Shown piece after piece: positions 7,273 through 15,368 of a stretch of DNA of 25,205 bases (within the stretch, counting starts at the first letter, position 1; the number at the start of each line of letters is the position of its first letter). Where the stretch lies: positions 1-25,205 of the forward strand of contig CAZSNT010000147.1 in assembly GCA_964607765.1 (NCBI GenBank), read 5' to 3'. This DNA is from CAZSNT01 sp964607765 (GTDB taxonomy: Bacteria; Verrucomicrobiota; Lentisphaeria; Oligosphaerales; JABHEG01). The translations under genes were made by a program, and so were the position numbers. The notes below the pieces were generated by a model. It did no database searches, was not told the DNA's origin, and saw only the letters and a list, made by a program, of their open reading frames with translations.

Positions 7273-7340
7273 TCGGGGGGGGAGAAGGCGGGTGGCCTGG
7301 ACCAACGGTCTTGTCTCGTCCTCGATTTGCGGCCCACACG

Positions 7341-7372
7341 AGTCACTGAGTCAGCCAGTCACTCAGTCACCG
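7341..7372. repeat. Four-unit octamer array AGTCAnnn
   Basis: Four exact-length 8-nt units: AGTCACTG, AGTCAGCC, AGTCACTC, AGTCACCG. It lies between the divergent tRNA and ftsW genes, 80 nt before the ftsW start. The unit sequence differs from the other octamer arrays. Confidence 0.7.
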
Positions 7373-7451
7373 ACCGGTTCGGCACACAACGGGCGCATCA
7401 TGGCTTCGGCGTCGCTCGACTTTGGGGGTGCACGCGGGTAGATTCCCGGGT

Positions 7452-8651
7452 ATGCATGGTGTTGCGCGGACAGTGTTGTTGGTTCTGGTCGGCTTGCTGC
7501 TGATCTTCGGGATCGTGATGCTGTATTCGACCAGCTACGCCGCGTTCGGGGAGAGGTTCCTGCTGCGGCAGTTGATTTGGGTCGCTGTGGGGACGACCGG
7601 AGCTCTGGTGGTGTGGCGGCTCGACTACCGCAAGCTGGGTCGTGTGTCGACGCCGCTGCTGGTGGCTGTCGGGCTGGCGCTCGGTTACCTGTTTCTTGCC
7701 TTTGTCATCTACCGGTTTGAGGTGATATCCCGCGAGGCGTTCGCGCACCTGCCCCTGGTCACGGAACGCCCGATCAAGGGCAGTTTCCGCTGGCTGCGGA
7801 TTTCGCAGTTTTCGCTGCAGCCTTCCGAGTTTGCGAAACCCGTGCTGGTGCTGTACCTGGCCGACTACTTCAACCGACACGCCCGGCATATCATGGAGTT
7901 CCGACGCGGCTTCCTGAAGCCGATGTTCGTCTCGGGTGTTGTTCTCGGTCTCATTTTCCTCGGGCGGGATTTCAGTACAGCGGCGATCACGGGTGCGGTG
8001 GTGGTGACGTTGGCGTTTGTGGCGGGTGTGCGGATGCGTTATCTGTTGCTTCTGACTGCCTGCGGCGTGGCATTCGGCTACGCGGCGATCCGTTTTGATT
8101 CCATGCGGATGCGACGCATGATGTCGTTTCAGGATCCCGAGAAGTACGCGCAGAAGGAGGGGTACCAGCTGTGGCACTCGCAATTGGCGCTGGGCTCCGG
8201 CGGCCGCGTCGGGCAGGGGTTGACGGAGAGCCGTCTGAAGCAGCTGTATCTGCCCGAGGCGCACACGGATTTCATTGTTGCGATCATCGGCGAGGAGTTG
8301 GGTTTCGTGGGTACTGCCGCGTTGCTGGCGCTTTACGCGCTTCTGGTTGGCACGGCGTTTTGGATAGCGGTGTTGTCGCGGGACCGGTTGGGTGCGCTTC
8401 TGTGTATCGGCGTGGGGGTGTCCATTGGCATCCATGCGTTTGTGAATATCAGTGTGGTCAGCGGTTTCTGTCCGACGACCGGTGTGACCGCGCCGTTCCT
8501 GAGCTACGGCGGCTCGAGCATGATTGCATCGCTTGCAGGGATTGGTTTCCTGTTGAGCGTGTGCCGTGTCAGTGAGTCGGAGTACATTGCGGAAGGGCAA
8601 CGGCGGCTGGCCGAGTTCGACTATGGGCCCAAGGACGCGGGCGAGGCGTGA
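7452..8651 (+). CDS. ftsW: FtsW septal peptidoglycan glycosyltransferase (SEDS family)
   Basis: 399 aa from ATG 7452; in-frame TTG 7422 and GTG 7428 are less likely starts. A polytopic membrane protein that polymerises lipid II at the division septum with its cognate transpeptidase. Diagnostic SEDS stretches are present: YSTSYAAFG after the first membrane segment; GSFRWLRISQFSLQPSEFAKPVLVLYLADY; the loop LYLPEAHTDFIVAIIGEELGF, which carries the catalytic Asp of the HTDF motif; and PTTGVTAPFLSYGGSSMIASLAGIGFLLS near the C-terminus. Being followed by murG favours FtsW over RodA. No strong Shine-Dalgarno is visible. The rest of the dcw cluster is not in the window. Confidence 0.93.
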   Translation: MHGVARTVLLVLVGLLLIFGIVMLYSTSYAAFGERFLLRQLIWVAVGTTGALVVWRLDYRKLGRVSTPLLVAVGLALGYLFLAFVIYRFEVISREAFAHLPLVTERPIKGSFRWLRISQFSLQPSEFAKPVLVLYLADYFNRHARHIMEFRRGFLKPMFVSGVVLGLIFLGRDFSTAAITGAVVVTLAFVAGVRMRYLLLLTACGVAFGYAAIRFDSMRMRRMMSFQDPEKYAQKEGYQLWHSQLALGSGGRVGQGLTESRLKQLYLPEAHTDFIVAIIGEELGFVGTAALLALYALLVGTAFWIAVLSRDRLGALLCIGVGVSIGIHAFVNISVVSGFCPTTGVTAPFLSYGGSSMIASLAGIGFLLSVCRVSESEYIAEGQRRLAEFDYGPKDAGEA

Positions 8652-8674
8652 GTGTCCCCGCACGGGTTGGTTGG

Positions 8675-8695
8675 TCATCGGTCAGTCGTCATTGA
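8675..8695. repeat. Three-unit heptamer tract in the ftsW-murG spacer
   Basis: TCATCGG, TCAGTCG, TCATTGA read as 7-nt units between ftsW and murG. This is the weakest of the periodic tracts in the window. Confidence 0.4.
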
Positions 8696-8773
8696 ATGAC
8701 ACTGAGTGGCGTCGGGCGTTTGGGATTGTGGGTTGAGAGTTTTCGGACGAGGTCGCAGTCGGAGGTCTGAGTC

Positions 8774-9907
8774 ATGGCGAGGAGCAGCTTCCACCTGGTG
8801 ATTGCCACGGGGGGCACAGGCGGGCACTTTTACCCGACGCTGGCTATTGCCCGGGAACTGCGTCAGCGTGGTGTCCGCGTCACGGTTCTGGTGGCCGGCA
8901 AGCATGCGGCGGCGCAGTTGGCGTTGGCGGGTGAGCACGAGGTGCCGGGACATGAAGTGCCGGCATGTCGGCTGCCGCACGGTGTCGGGCAGATGCTGCT
9001 GTTTCCGTTCCGTTTTGCCCATGCTCTGGCTGTGGCGTGGTTTCGGCTCCGGTCGCTGCGGCCGGCTGTGGTGCTGGGTATGGGCAGCTTTGCGAGCGTG
9101 CCCGTGTGCATGGCGGCTGCCCTGTCCCGGCTGCCTTTGGTCGTGCACGAAGGCAATGCGTGGATAGGCAAGGCGAACCGGTTCCTGTCGCGGTGGGCGC
9201 GGTCCATGGCCACGTCGCTGCCGTTGGCGCCGGGGCAGGCGGCACGTTGTCCGCAATCGCGCACCGGCATGCCGTTGCGCGACGCGATCATCAAGGCATC
9301 GGAGCGCAAAGTGCTTCCGAGCGGTTATTTCGATCGGTTGGGACTGACGCCCGGCCGCGAGGTGGTGCTGGTGTTCGGCGGGAGTCAGGGCGCTGCGATG
9401 CTGAACCAGTTGATGCGCGACACGGTGGGACTGCTTGGCCGGAACGCGAATCGCCTGCAGATCATCCACCTGACGGGTACGGACGCGAACGAGGAGTTTG
9501 TCGAGGCCTACCAGGCGGCAGGGGTCCATGCGTACGTGGCCAAATCGGAAGAGCACATCGAGAATTGCTATCTGGCTGCCGAGCTGGTGATCTGCCGGGC
9601 CGGCGCGTCAACGTTGTCCGAGCTGGCTGTGTTTGGCCGGCCCGCGGTGTTGATTCCGTTCCGGGCCGCCGCCGAGGATCATCAGACCGCGAATGCGCAG
9701 GTGTTGGCGCAGATGGAGGCGGCGCGGCTGCTGCCCGAGACGGCGGCCACGCCGGACACCATGGCGAGCCTTCTCGGCGATTGGCTGGACAACGGCGCGG
9801 TGTGGCGTCGGTACGGTGAGAAGATCCGCTCCATCGCCTGTCCTGCCGCGGCTCGCACCGTGGCGGACATGCTCTCCGAGACGGTTGGTGTGAGCACGCG
9901 CGGATGA
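8774..9907 (+). CDS. murG: MurG, UDP-GlcNAc:lipid I N-acetylglucosaminyltransferase
   Basis: 377 aa, GT28 family, GT-B fold; converts lipid I to lipid II at the inner face of the cytoplasmic membrane. The N-terminal glycine-rich loop GGTGGHFYPTLAIA (residues 13-26) binds the acceptor. FGGSQGAAMLNQ starts the C-terminal domain near residue 200. The UDP-GlcNAc site is marked by CRAGASTLSELAVFGRPAVLIPF and AAEDHQTANAQ. GGAGG lies 8 nt before ATG 8774, an excellent ribosome binding site. The gene follows ftsW by about 120 nt, as in division/cell-wall clusters, and supplies the substrate that FtsW polymerises. Length is slightly above the usual 350-365 aa. Confidence 0.95.
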   Translation: MARSSFHLVIATGGTGGHFYPTLAIARELRQRGVRVTVLVAGKHAAAQLALAGEHEVPGHEVPACRLPHGVGQMLLFPFRFAHALAVAWFRLRSLRPAVVLGMGSFASVPVCMAAALSRLPLVVHEGNAWIGKANRFLSRWARSMATSLPLAPGQAARCPQSRTGMPLRDAIIKASERKVLPSGYFDRLGLTPGREVVLVFGGSQGAAMLNQLMRDTVGLLGRNANRLQIIHLTGTDANEEFVEAYQAAGVHAYVAKSEEHIENCYLAAELVICRAGASTLSELAVFGRPAVLIPFRAAAEDHQTANAQVLAQMEAARLLPETAATPDTMASLLGDWLDNGAVWRRYGEKIRSIACPAAARTVADMLSETVGVSTRG

Positions 9908-9916
9908 GTTTGGCCC

Positions 9917-10870
9917 ATGCTTGTTGGGGATCTGCAACAACCTGACAGCGAAGCGGCGGGGGCTGCTTCGGAGATGGTCCGGCGCACCGTGGCGCGTGCG
10001 CTCGTTGTGGATCTGTGTCTTGCCTGTGTGAAGTTTATTTTCGGCCTGTCCGGCGGGAGTCAGGCGCTGGTTGCGGACGCCTTCCACAGCCTTGCTGACT
10101 CGTCAGCGGACGTTGTTGTGCTCGTCGGCGAGCCCTACTGGTCGTCTCCGGCGGACGAGGACCACCCGCATGGGCACGGTCGGATCGAGACGATCGTGAC
10201 GCTGCTGATCGGTCTGGTCCTGGTCGGGGTGGGGATAGGGCTGATCCACCGCTCGCTGGCCACGCTGTCCGAGTCCCGTGCCGTGTTCCCGGGGTGGAGT
10301 GCTTTTGTCACGGCGTGTCTGTCGATCGTGGTGAAGGAAGTGCTCTACCGGTGGTGCGTGCGTGTGGGTGAGCGTGTCCGTTCCTCGGCACTTCTGGCCA
10401 GTGCGTGGCACCATCGCTCCGACGCGTTGAGTTCGGTGCCTGTCGCGATTGCGGTCATCGGATCGCGTGTTTATCCGGGCTGGACGTTCCTGGACCATGT
10501 GGCTGCGTTGATCGTGGCCCTGTTGATCCTGCAGGCGGCGTGGCACATTTTCTGGCCTGCACTGCGACAGCTGGCCGATGCCGGGGCGAACCGCGAGGTA
10601 TGCGACAGGCTATTGGCGTTGGCGCGGGATGTGGATGGGGTCAAGGACGTGCACGCACTGCGGACACGGCACATGGGGCCGGGGCTGCAGGCCGATCTCC
10701 ACGTCCTGGTCGACCCCGAACTCACCGTTGAGCAGGGCCACGACATCTCGCGCGATGTCGAGAATGTCCTGAAGGACGCGGGCGCGCACGTGGTCGACGT
10801 GCTCGTGCACGTTGAGCCCTGGTCGGCGCTGACTGACACGCACCCGGGCGGTGCGGGAAGCCAGACATGA
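9917..10870 (+). CDS. Cation diffusion facilitator (CDF) family metal transporter
   Basis: 317 aa; expected to export divalent metal (Zn2+, Mn2+ or Fe2+) against protons. The site-A HxxxD pair is in membrane segment 2 (H57 and D61 in AFHSLADSSAD), and its partner is WHHRSDALSS in segment 5. This His/Asp arrangement is common in zinc transporters, but metal choice is uncertain. The conserved loop DEDHPHGHGRIE follows segment 2. The C-terminal cytoplasmic domain (VDGVKDVHALRTRHMGPGLQADLHVLVDPELTVEQGHDISRDVE) has the ferredoxin-like CDF dimer fold. ATG 9917 is 9 nt past murG and its stop overlaps the next start (ATGA at 10867-10870), so it is probably co-transcribed on both sides. Confidence 0.9.
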   Translation: MLVGDLQQPDSEAAGAASEMVRRTVARALVVDLCLACVKFIFGLSGGSQALVADAFHSLADSSADVVVLVGEPYWSSPADEDHPHGHGRIETIVTLLIGLVLVGVGIGLIHRSLATLSESRAVFPGWSAFVTACLSIVVKEVLYRWCVRVGERVRSSALLASAWHHRSDALSSVPVAIAVIGSRVYPGWTFLDHVAALIVALLILQAAWHIFWPALRQLADAGANREVCDRLLALARDVDGVKDVHALRTRHMGPGLQADLHVLVDPELTVEQGHDISRDVENVLKDAGAHVVDVLVHVEPWSALTDTHPGGAGSQT

Positions 10871-12477
10871 TCCAAGAGCCCCCAGAGAAGCAGCGCGAGA
10901 TGAGGAGGACAGCTGAGGCCGATCCCGCAAGCCCGGACCCGACGTCCGGGCAGGACTTGGCTTGGCGCTTTGGTTCCGGGCAGGGCGTGCGCGTCCGGCC
11001 GTGGCACGTCGTGCTATTCGTCGCTGTGCTCACGCACGGCTTGGTCTTTGTCGTGCTGCCCCTTGTGCCAACAAACGACGCCGCGTGGTACGTGGGTCTC
11101 ACACACGCCGTGTCGCAGCATCGGGTCCTTGACCCCTACGCATCCGGCACGCCTACGGTTTTCGACGTCAAGTATCCGGCGGGCTACCCCCTGTTCCTGG
11201 ATGCGGTCTGGATGTTGTTCGGGCGGGGCCACTTGAGCAGGGGGTTGCTGCTCGTTCAGCATCTTATCGGTGTCTGCTCTGCCTTGCTTCTGTGCCGAAT
11301 CGGCTCTTCGCTGGACCGCCCGCGGGCAGGCCTGTTCGCGGCTCTTGCCTACTGCCTGTACATGCCGGCGTCTGTGTACTGTCACGCCGCGATGACCGAG
11401 ACGTTGTTCACCTTCCTCTGCCTGGCAGCGCTGCTGTGTGCTTTGACGTGGATGCGCCACAACCGGCTCGCCATTCTGGCGCTGGCCGGGGTGCTGCTTG
11501 GCATGGCGACCACGGTTCGGCCTGTGGCCTTGTTTTTCGTCGTGGCGTTGGGCATCGCGACGTTCTGTCGATGGCGTGTGCCCTTGCGCGTGCGGCTGCA
11601 GCGGCTTGTGGCGTTGGGCGTGCCGATCGCGGGGCTGGGGTTGATGCTGCTGGTGCACAACGGCCTGTGGTACGGGCGTTGGGTGTTGACGGACGATGTT
11701 GGACGACACTGGATCAATCGGGTCTGGGACTACGACGGTTCGTTTGACCCGGAGTGGCCCATTGCGGGCGAGGTGATCGAGCACTGCAAAGCAAGCGGCG
11801 TTCACTTTCGCATCCCCGGGTGCTGGTGGGAGTTCTATCGTGCCCTGCGCGCGGGAAGTGGCTTGGGGGCAGCCGACGCCGACCGGCTCATGAAGGCTGC
11901 GGCCATGGAGGGAATCCGCAGACACCCGTGGCGCTATGTTTGGGGTACAGGTCCAGCGTTCGTGCACGTTCTGGCCGGTCGCGATACGTGGTTGCCCTCG
12001 GTTGAGTGGATCATCACTCCGGTCGCATTCACGCAACTCGTGGCGCGCTGGTGCGCCGACCCGGATGACGCGGCGACGTTTCATCTTCCGCCTCTTGAGT
12101 TCGGCGAGCGGCGAGCGTTCCTCGAGTTGTTCCGCGTGACTCCGCCGCGAGTGCGCTCGGCGCGCTTGCTCAAACTGCTGCAGGTGTGGTGGCGATTTCC
12201 GCGCTACGACGGGACGATGGTGTGGCTGTTCGTGGCGGGGGCCGTCGCGATTCTGCTGTTCGGCCGTCGTGGCGACCGGCTCCTGCTCGTTTTCATACTG
12301 GCCATGCTGGCGCCATGTGCGTTGTTCGAGGACCCCGTACCGCGCTATCGCGAGCCGGTAGTGCCGGTGATGCTGCTGGTGGCAATAGCCGGGCTCAGCG
12401 AGGCCCTCCTGCGGCTGCACGCGCGGGAGAAACGCGCCACGCCGTCTGCGGGGCCGGTGGATGCGCCGGCAGCGTGA
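10867..12477 (+). CDS. Polytopic GT-C-type membrane protein (ArnT/PMT-like glycosyltransferase)
   Basis: 536 aa with a short soluble N-terminus (about 40 residues) and many hydrophobic segments. The first periplasmic loop PTNDAAWYVGLTHAVSQHRVLDPYASGTPTVFDVKYPAGYPLFLDAVW resembles the GT39/GT83 catalytic loop, with Asp at NDAAWY and the Y-P-x-G-Y-P-L motif. Later segments AALAYCLYMPASVYCHAAMTETLFTFLCLAALLCA also fit the family. Such enzymes transfer a sugar from a polyprenyl-phosphate donor at the outer face of the membrane; the acceptor is unknown. The ATG overlaps the CDF stop by 4 nt. The stop codon lies inside a hairpin (12473-12500). Confidence 0.72.
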   Translation: MIQEPPEKQREMRRTAEADPASPDPTSGQDLAWRFGSGQGVRVRPWHVVLFVAVLTHGLVFVVLPLVPTNDAAWYVGLTHAVSQHRVLDPYASGTPTVFDVKYPAGYPLFLDAVWMLFGRGHLSRGLLLVQHLIGVCSALLLCRIGSSLDRPRAGLFAALAYCLYMPASVYCHAAMTETLFTFLCLAALLCALTWMRHNRLAILALAGVLLGMATTVRPVALFFVVALGIATFCRWRVPLRVRLQRLVALGVPIAGLGLMLLVHNGLWYGRWVLTDDVGRHWINRVWDYDGSFDPEWPIAGEVIEHCKASGVHFRIPGCWWEFYRALRAGSGLGAADADRLMKAAAMEGIRRHPWRYVWGTGPAFVHVLAGRDTWLPSVEWIITPVAFTQLVARWCADPDDAATFHLPPLEFGERRAFLELFRVTPPRVRSARLLKLLQVWWRFPRYDGTMVWLFVAGAVAILLFGRRGDRLLLVFILAMLAPCALFEDPVPRYREPVVPVMLLVAIAGLSEALLRLHAREKRATPSAGPVDAPAA

Positions 12478-12500
12478 CTGCCCCTGGGCACACAGTCACG
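12473..12500 (+). terminator. Hairpin at the end of the glycosyltransferase gene
   Basis: CGTGACTG (12473-12480) pairs perfectly with CAGTCACG (12493-12500), and CCC/GGG can extend it inward. The stop codon is within the first arm. No T-run follows, so it would act as a Rho-dependent end or 3' stabiliser rather than an intrinsic terminator. Confidence 0.4.
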
Positions 12501-12514
12501 ATCAGGCCGAGTGG

Positions 12515-12543
12515 TTGCAGAGCGGTGGAGAGCGGTGTATTTT
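12515..12543 (+). promoter_or_regulatory. Candidate promoter of feoA
   Basis: TTGCAG (12515-12520) and TATTTT (12538-12543) are separated by 17 nt, 46 nt before the feoA start. The spacer contains two AGCGGTG copies (12521-12527 and 12531-12537). No convincing Fur box was found. Confidence 0.5.
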
Positions 12544-12589
12544 CTCTGAGTTTGAACAGGCGTCGTCGACCAGGTCTTCGGGAGTACAC

Positions 12590-12808
12590 ATGATGCCGCT
12601 GGCAGAAGTAGAAGCCGGGAGTACGGTCCGTCTGGACAGTGTTGATGCTGGTCAGGGCCTGCAGGCACGTTTGGTGTCCATGGGGCTGATCCCGGGCACT
12701 GAAATCGAAGTGGTGCGAAACGACACGCGCGGTCCGTTCATCATTGGGGTGAAAGGCACGCGACTGATGCTGGGGCGCGGTGTTGTCGAGAGGATCGCGG
12801 TGTCCTGA
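12590..12808 (+). CDS. feoA: FeoA, SH3-like accessory protein of ferrous iron uptake
   Basis: 72 aa, the usual length of a stand-alone FeoA. The sequence MMPLAEVEAGSTVRLDSV then QARLVSMGLIPGTEIEVV follows the family pattern, including the MGLxPGxxI signature, and ends GVKGTRLMLGRGVVERIAV. The small cytoplasmic SH3-like domain supports FeoB-mediated Fe2+ import. GGGAG lies 6 nt before ATG 12590, with a second ATG immediately following; an upstream in-frame start at 12461 would overlap the preceding gene and is not needed. feoB starts 85 nt downstream, after a terminator-like hairpin. Confidence 0.94.
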   Translation: MMPLAEVEAGSTVRLDSVDAGQGLQARLVSMGLIPGTEIEVVRNDTRGPFIIGVKGTRLMLGRGVVERIAVS

Positions 12809-12830
12809 ACGGACGTTGTCCGTTTTTTTT
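12808..12830 (+). terminator. Intrinsic terminator or attenuator between feoA and feoB
   Basis: AACGGAC-GTT-GTCCGTT forms a perfect 7-bp hairpin starting in the feoA stop codon, and the 3' arm runs into eight T (12823-12830). This is the clearest intrinsic-terminator shape in the window, and it sits inside an operon that is normally co-transcribed. Partial read-through would lower feoB relative to feoA. A weak TTGGGT (12841-12846) might instead start a separate feoB transcript. Confidence 0.7.
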
Positions 12831-12893
12831 GCGCCAAAAGTTGGGTGCGCCAAACATAGTACGGGTAAGTGAAGTCGGCGCGGGCCGGAGCGG

Positions 12894-15368
12894 ATGATGG
12901 CAAGAAAACCGGACAACCTGAAGACGTTGACCGTCGCCTTGGCCGGGAATCCCAATTCCGGCAAGACGACCGTGTTCAATAATCTGACCGGGGCGCGGCA
13001 GCGTATTGCCAATTATCCCGGCGTGACCGTCGAGAAGAAGGAGGGGGTGTGCCGGCGCGGCAGCGTCGAGTTGTCTCTTGTCGATCTGCCGGGCATCTAC
13101 AGCCTGACCGCCTACTCGACCGAGGAGTTGGTTGCCCGCGATTTCCTGTTGAACGAGCGTCCCGACGTGGTCGTGAACGTTCTGGACGCGTCGAATCTGG
13201 AGCGCAATCTGTACCTGACGGTCCAGCTGATTGAGCTTGGCGTACCGCTTGTGCTTGTGCTGAACATGAGCGACGTGGCGAAAGCGCGGGGGATCGAGTT
13301 CGATCTCGGGGCGTTATCGCGCTTCTTCGGTGCTCCGCTGATTCCGGCTGTGGGACACAAGCAGGTCGGGATGACCGAGGTGGTTGATGCGATTCTGGCG
13401 GCCGGGGAACAGGCGCGGCACGCCTCCATGGCGGGCCGGGTGAAGTACGGCCGCGAGGTGGAGGAAGAGCTTTCGCGCATCGAAGCGCTTCTGGTCGAGG
13501 AGCGGCAGACGTCGAGCCGAACAGGCGTGCGTTGGCAGGCTCTGAAGCTGCTGGAAGGCGATTCAGAGGTGGACAAGGAGGTGACGTCGGCGCGCGTCCA
13601 CCAAGCTGTCGAGCACAGCCGTGCGCATTTGACGCACATCTTCGGTGATTCGCCGGAGATGGTGATTCCGGACCGTCGGTACGGCTTCATCTCGGGCGCC
13701 TGTCAAGAGGCGGTTCGCAGCACGGTCGAGGCGCGCCACACCCGATCGGACCGCATCGACGCGGTACTGCTGAACCGCGTGTTCGGTCTGCCCATCTTCC
13801 TGGCCCTGATGTACCTGGTTTTCCAGCTGACGTTTGCGGTAGGCCGCATTCCGATGGTGTGGATAGAGCGTGTTCTTCAGTGGCTGAGCGGGGCGATCAC
13901 ACGGCAGTGGCCGACGGGCGCGGAGGGTCCGTTGCTGTCGCTGGTTGTGGACGGGATCATTGGCGGGGTGGGTGGTGTGATTGTGTTCGTGCCGGTCATC
14001 ATGCTGCTGTTTTTGGGCATCTCGATCCTGGAGGATTCGGGGTACATGGCTCGGGCCGCGTTCATCATGGACCAGCTTATGCACCGGATCGGGCTGCACG
14101 GCAAGAGCTTCATCCCGATGCTGATTGGGTTCGGCTGTTCGGTACCGGCGATCATGGCGACGCGTACGCTGGAGGGCCGGCGCGACAGGATTACGACGAT
14201 CCTGATTCTGCCGCTGATGAGCTGCGGCGCGCGGCTGCCGATCTATGCCCTGTTCATTCCGGCGTTCTTCCCCGAGCGCTGGCACGGCCCGATGCTGTGG
14301 CTGATCTACGTGATCGGCATTGTGCTTGCGATCGCGCTGGCCAACGTGCTGCGCGCCACCGTATTGCAGGGCGAGACAACGCCGTTCGTGATGGAGCTTC
14401 CGCCGTACCGGCTGCCGACGCTGCGCGGCGTGGTTGTGCACATGTGGGAGCGTGCCTGGCTGTACCTGAAGAAAGCGGGCACGGTGATTCTGGGGTTTTC
14501 CGTGGTGCTTTGGGCTCTGACCACCTATCCGCGCAAGCAGGCCTTCGACCAAGACTATGCACAGCGTGCACAGGTGGCCGATGCTTCGTATCGCGCCGCT
14601 GTGCTCGCGCTGAACTCGGCGGCGGGGTTGCCGGCGGAGGCCGAGGCGCTGTTTGATGCGTTGAGCGCCCGTGACATCGCGGAGGACAGCGGTGTGCTGC
14701 CTGCGGATACGCCGGACGGCGTGTTGCGCTTCTTCCGGCTCGATCGCGACATGCAGCGGATCCGCGACACGTACGACCATGTGCTGCCCGCGGAGCTTCC
14801 GGAAGCCCTGGATCTGGGTGTTCTGGCAGCGCTGCGGCAGCGGGACGATGACTTGGCCGTTCTGGCCCGTGGCGATCCCGAGCTGTTCGCGGCGGTGTCG
14901 CGTTACCGTGACACGATACTGCCCGCCCATGCACACGCCGTGCGCGCCATTGCGGCGGAGAAACAGGCGGAGGAGATGGCCTACTCCATTGCGGGGCGCG
15001 TGGGCTGCGGGCTGGAACCCGCTCTGAAGCCTCTGGGGTTCGATTGGCGCATCGGCACGGCATTGATCGGCGCGTTTGCTGCGAAGGAAGTGTTTGTGGC
15101 TCAGCTCGGGATCGTGTTTGCCGTGGGTGATGCGGAGGCGAATTCCGAGGCGCTGCGGCAGCAGCTCCGGACCCACTACCGGCCGTTGGTCGGGTTCTGC
15201 GTGATGGTGTTCTGTCTGATCACGTACCCGTGTATTGCGACCGTTGTGGTCTGTCGTCGCGAGACGGCTTCGTGGCGTTGGGCGGCGTTCCAGCTGTTCG
15301 GGTTGACCGGGCTGGCATACGTCGTGACCCTGCTCGTGTACCAGGTAGGCAGCATGCTGGGGGGATGA
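12894..15368 (+). CDS. feoB: FeoB, ferrous iron transporter with G-protein domain
   Basis: 824 aa; imports Fe2+ across the cytoplasmic membrane. The N-terminal GTPase has G1 GNPNSGKT (18-25), the NYPGVTVEKKEG switch, G3 DLPGIYS and G4 NMSD, then a helical GDI domain. The membrane part has both gate motifs: GFGCSVPAIMATRTLEGRRDR and PLMSCGARLPIYALF. After VVLWALTTYP (about residue 543) an unusually long loop of roughly 150 residues, rich in Ala, Asp, Glu and Arg, precedes SIAGRVGCGLEPALKPLGFDWRIG. The C-terminus ends with three hydrophobic segments. GGAG lies just before ATG 12894. The stop overlaps ATG 15365 as ATGA. Confidence 0.97.
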   Translation: MMARKPDNLKTLTVALAGNPNSGKTTVFNNLTGARQRIANYPGVTVEKKEGVCRRGSVELSLVDLPGIYSLTAYSTEELVARDFLLNERPDVVVNVLDASNLERNLYLTVQLIELGVPLVLVLNMSDVAKARGIEFDLGALSRFFGAPLIPAVGHKQVGMTEVVDAILAAGEQARHASMAGRVKYGREVEEELSRIEALLVEERQTSSRTGVRWQALKLLEGDSEVDKEVTSARVHQAVEHSRAHLTHIFGDSPEMVIPDRRYGFISGACQEAVRSTVEARHTRSDRIDAVLLNRVFGLPIFLALMYLVFQLTFAVGRIPMVWIERVLQWLSGAITRQWPTGAEGPLLSLVVDGIIGGVGGVIVFVPVIMLLFLGISILEDSGYMARAAFIMDQLMHRIGLHGKSFIPMLIGFGCSVPAIMATRTLEGRRDRITTILILPLMSCGARLPIYALFIPAFFPERWHGPMLWLIYVIGIVLAIALANVLRATVLQGETTPFVMELPPYRLPTLRGVVVHMWERAWLYLKKAGTVILGFSVVLWALTTYPRKQAFDQDYAQRAQVADASYRAAVLALNSAAGLPAEAEALFDALSARDIAEDSGVLPADTPDGVLRFFRLDRDMQRIRDTYDHVLPAELPEALDLGVLAALRQRDDDLAVLARGDPELFAAVSRYRDTILPAHAHAVRAIAAEKQAEEMAYSIAGRVGCGLEPALKPLGFDWRIGTALIGAFAAKEVFVAQLGIVFAVGDAEANSEALRQQLRTHYRPLVGFCVMVFCLITYPCIATVVVCRRETASWRWAAFQLFGLTGLAYVVTLLVYQVGSMLGG

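Noticed and set aside
7006..7305. 99-aa minus-strand ORF containing VAQLDRATASGAVGRRFESC
   Set aside because: This peptide is the well-known spurious translation of a tRNA-Arg gene; it covers tRNA 7118-7194.
11014..12420. 468-aa minus-strand ORF opposite the GT-C-like gene
   Set aside because: Shadow of the real membrane protein; no recognisable domain.
12461..12589. N-terminal extension of FeoA from 12461
   Set aside because: It would overlap the previous gene and its hairpin; FeoA homology and a good ribosome binding site fit ATG 12590.
12480..12590. Fur box upstream of feoA
   Set aside because: No AT-rich GATAATGATWATCATTATC-like dyad; only a promoter-like pair was found.
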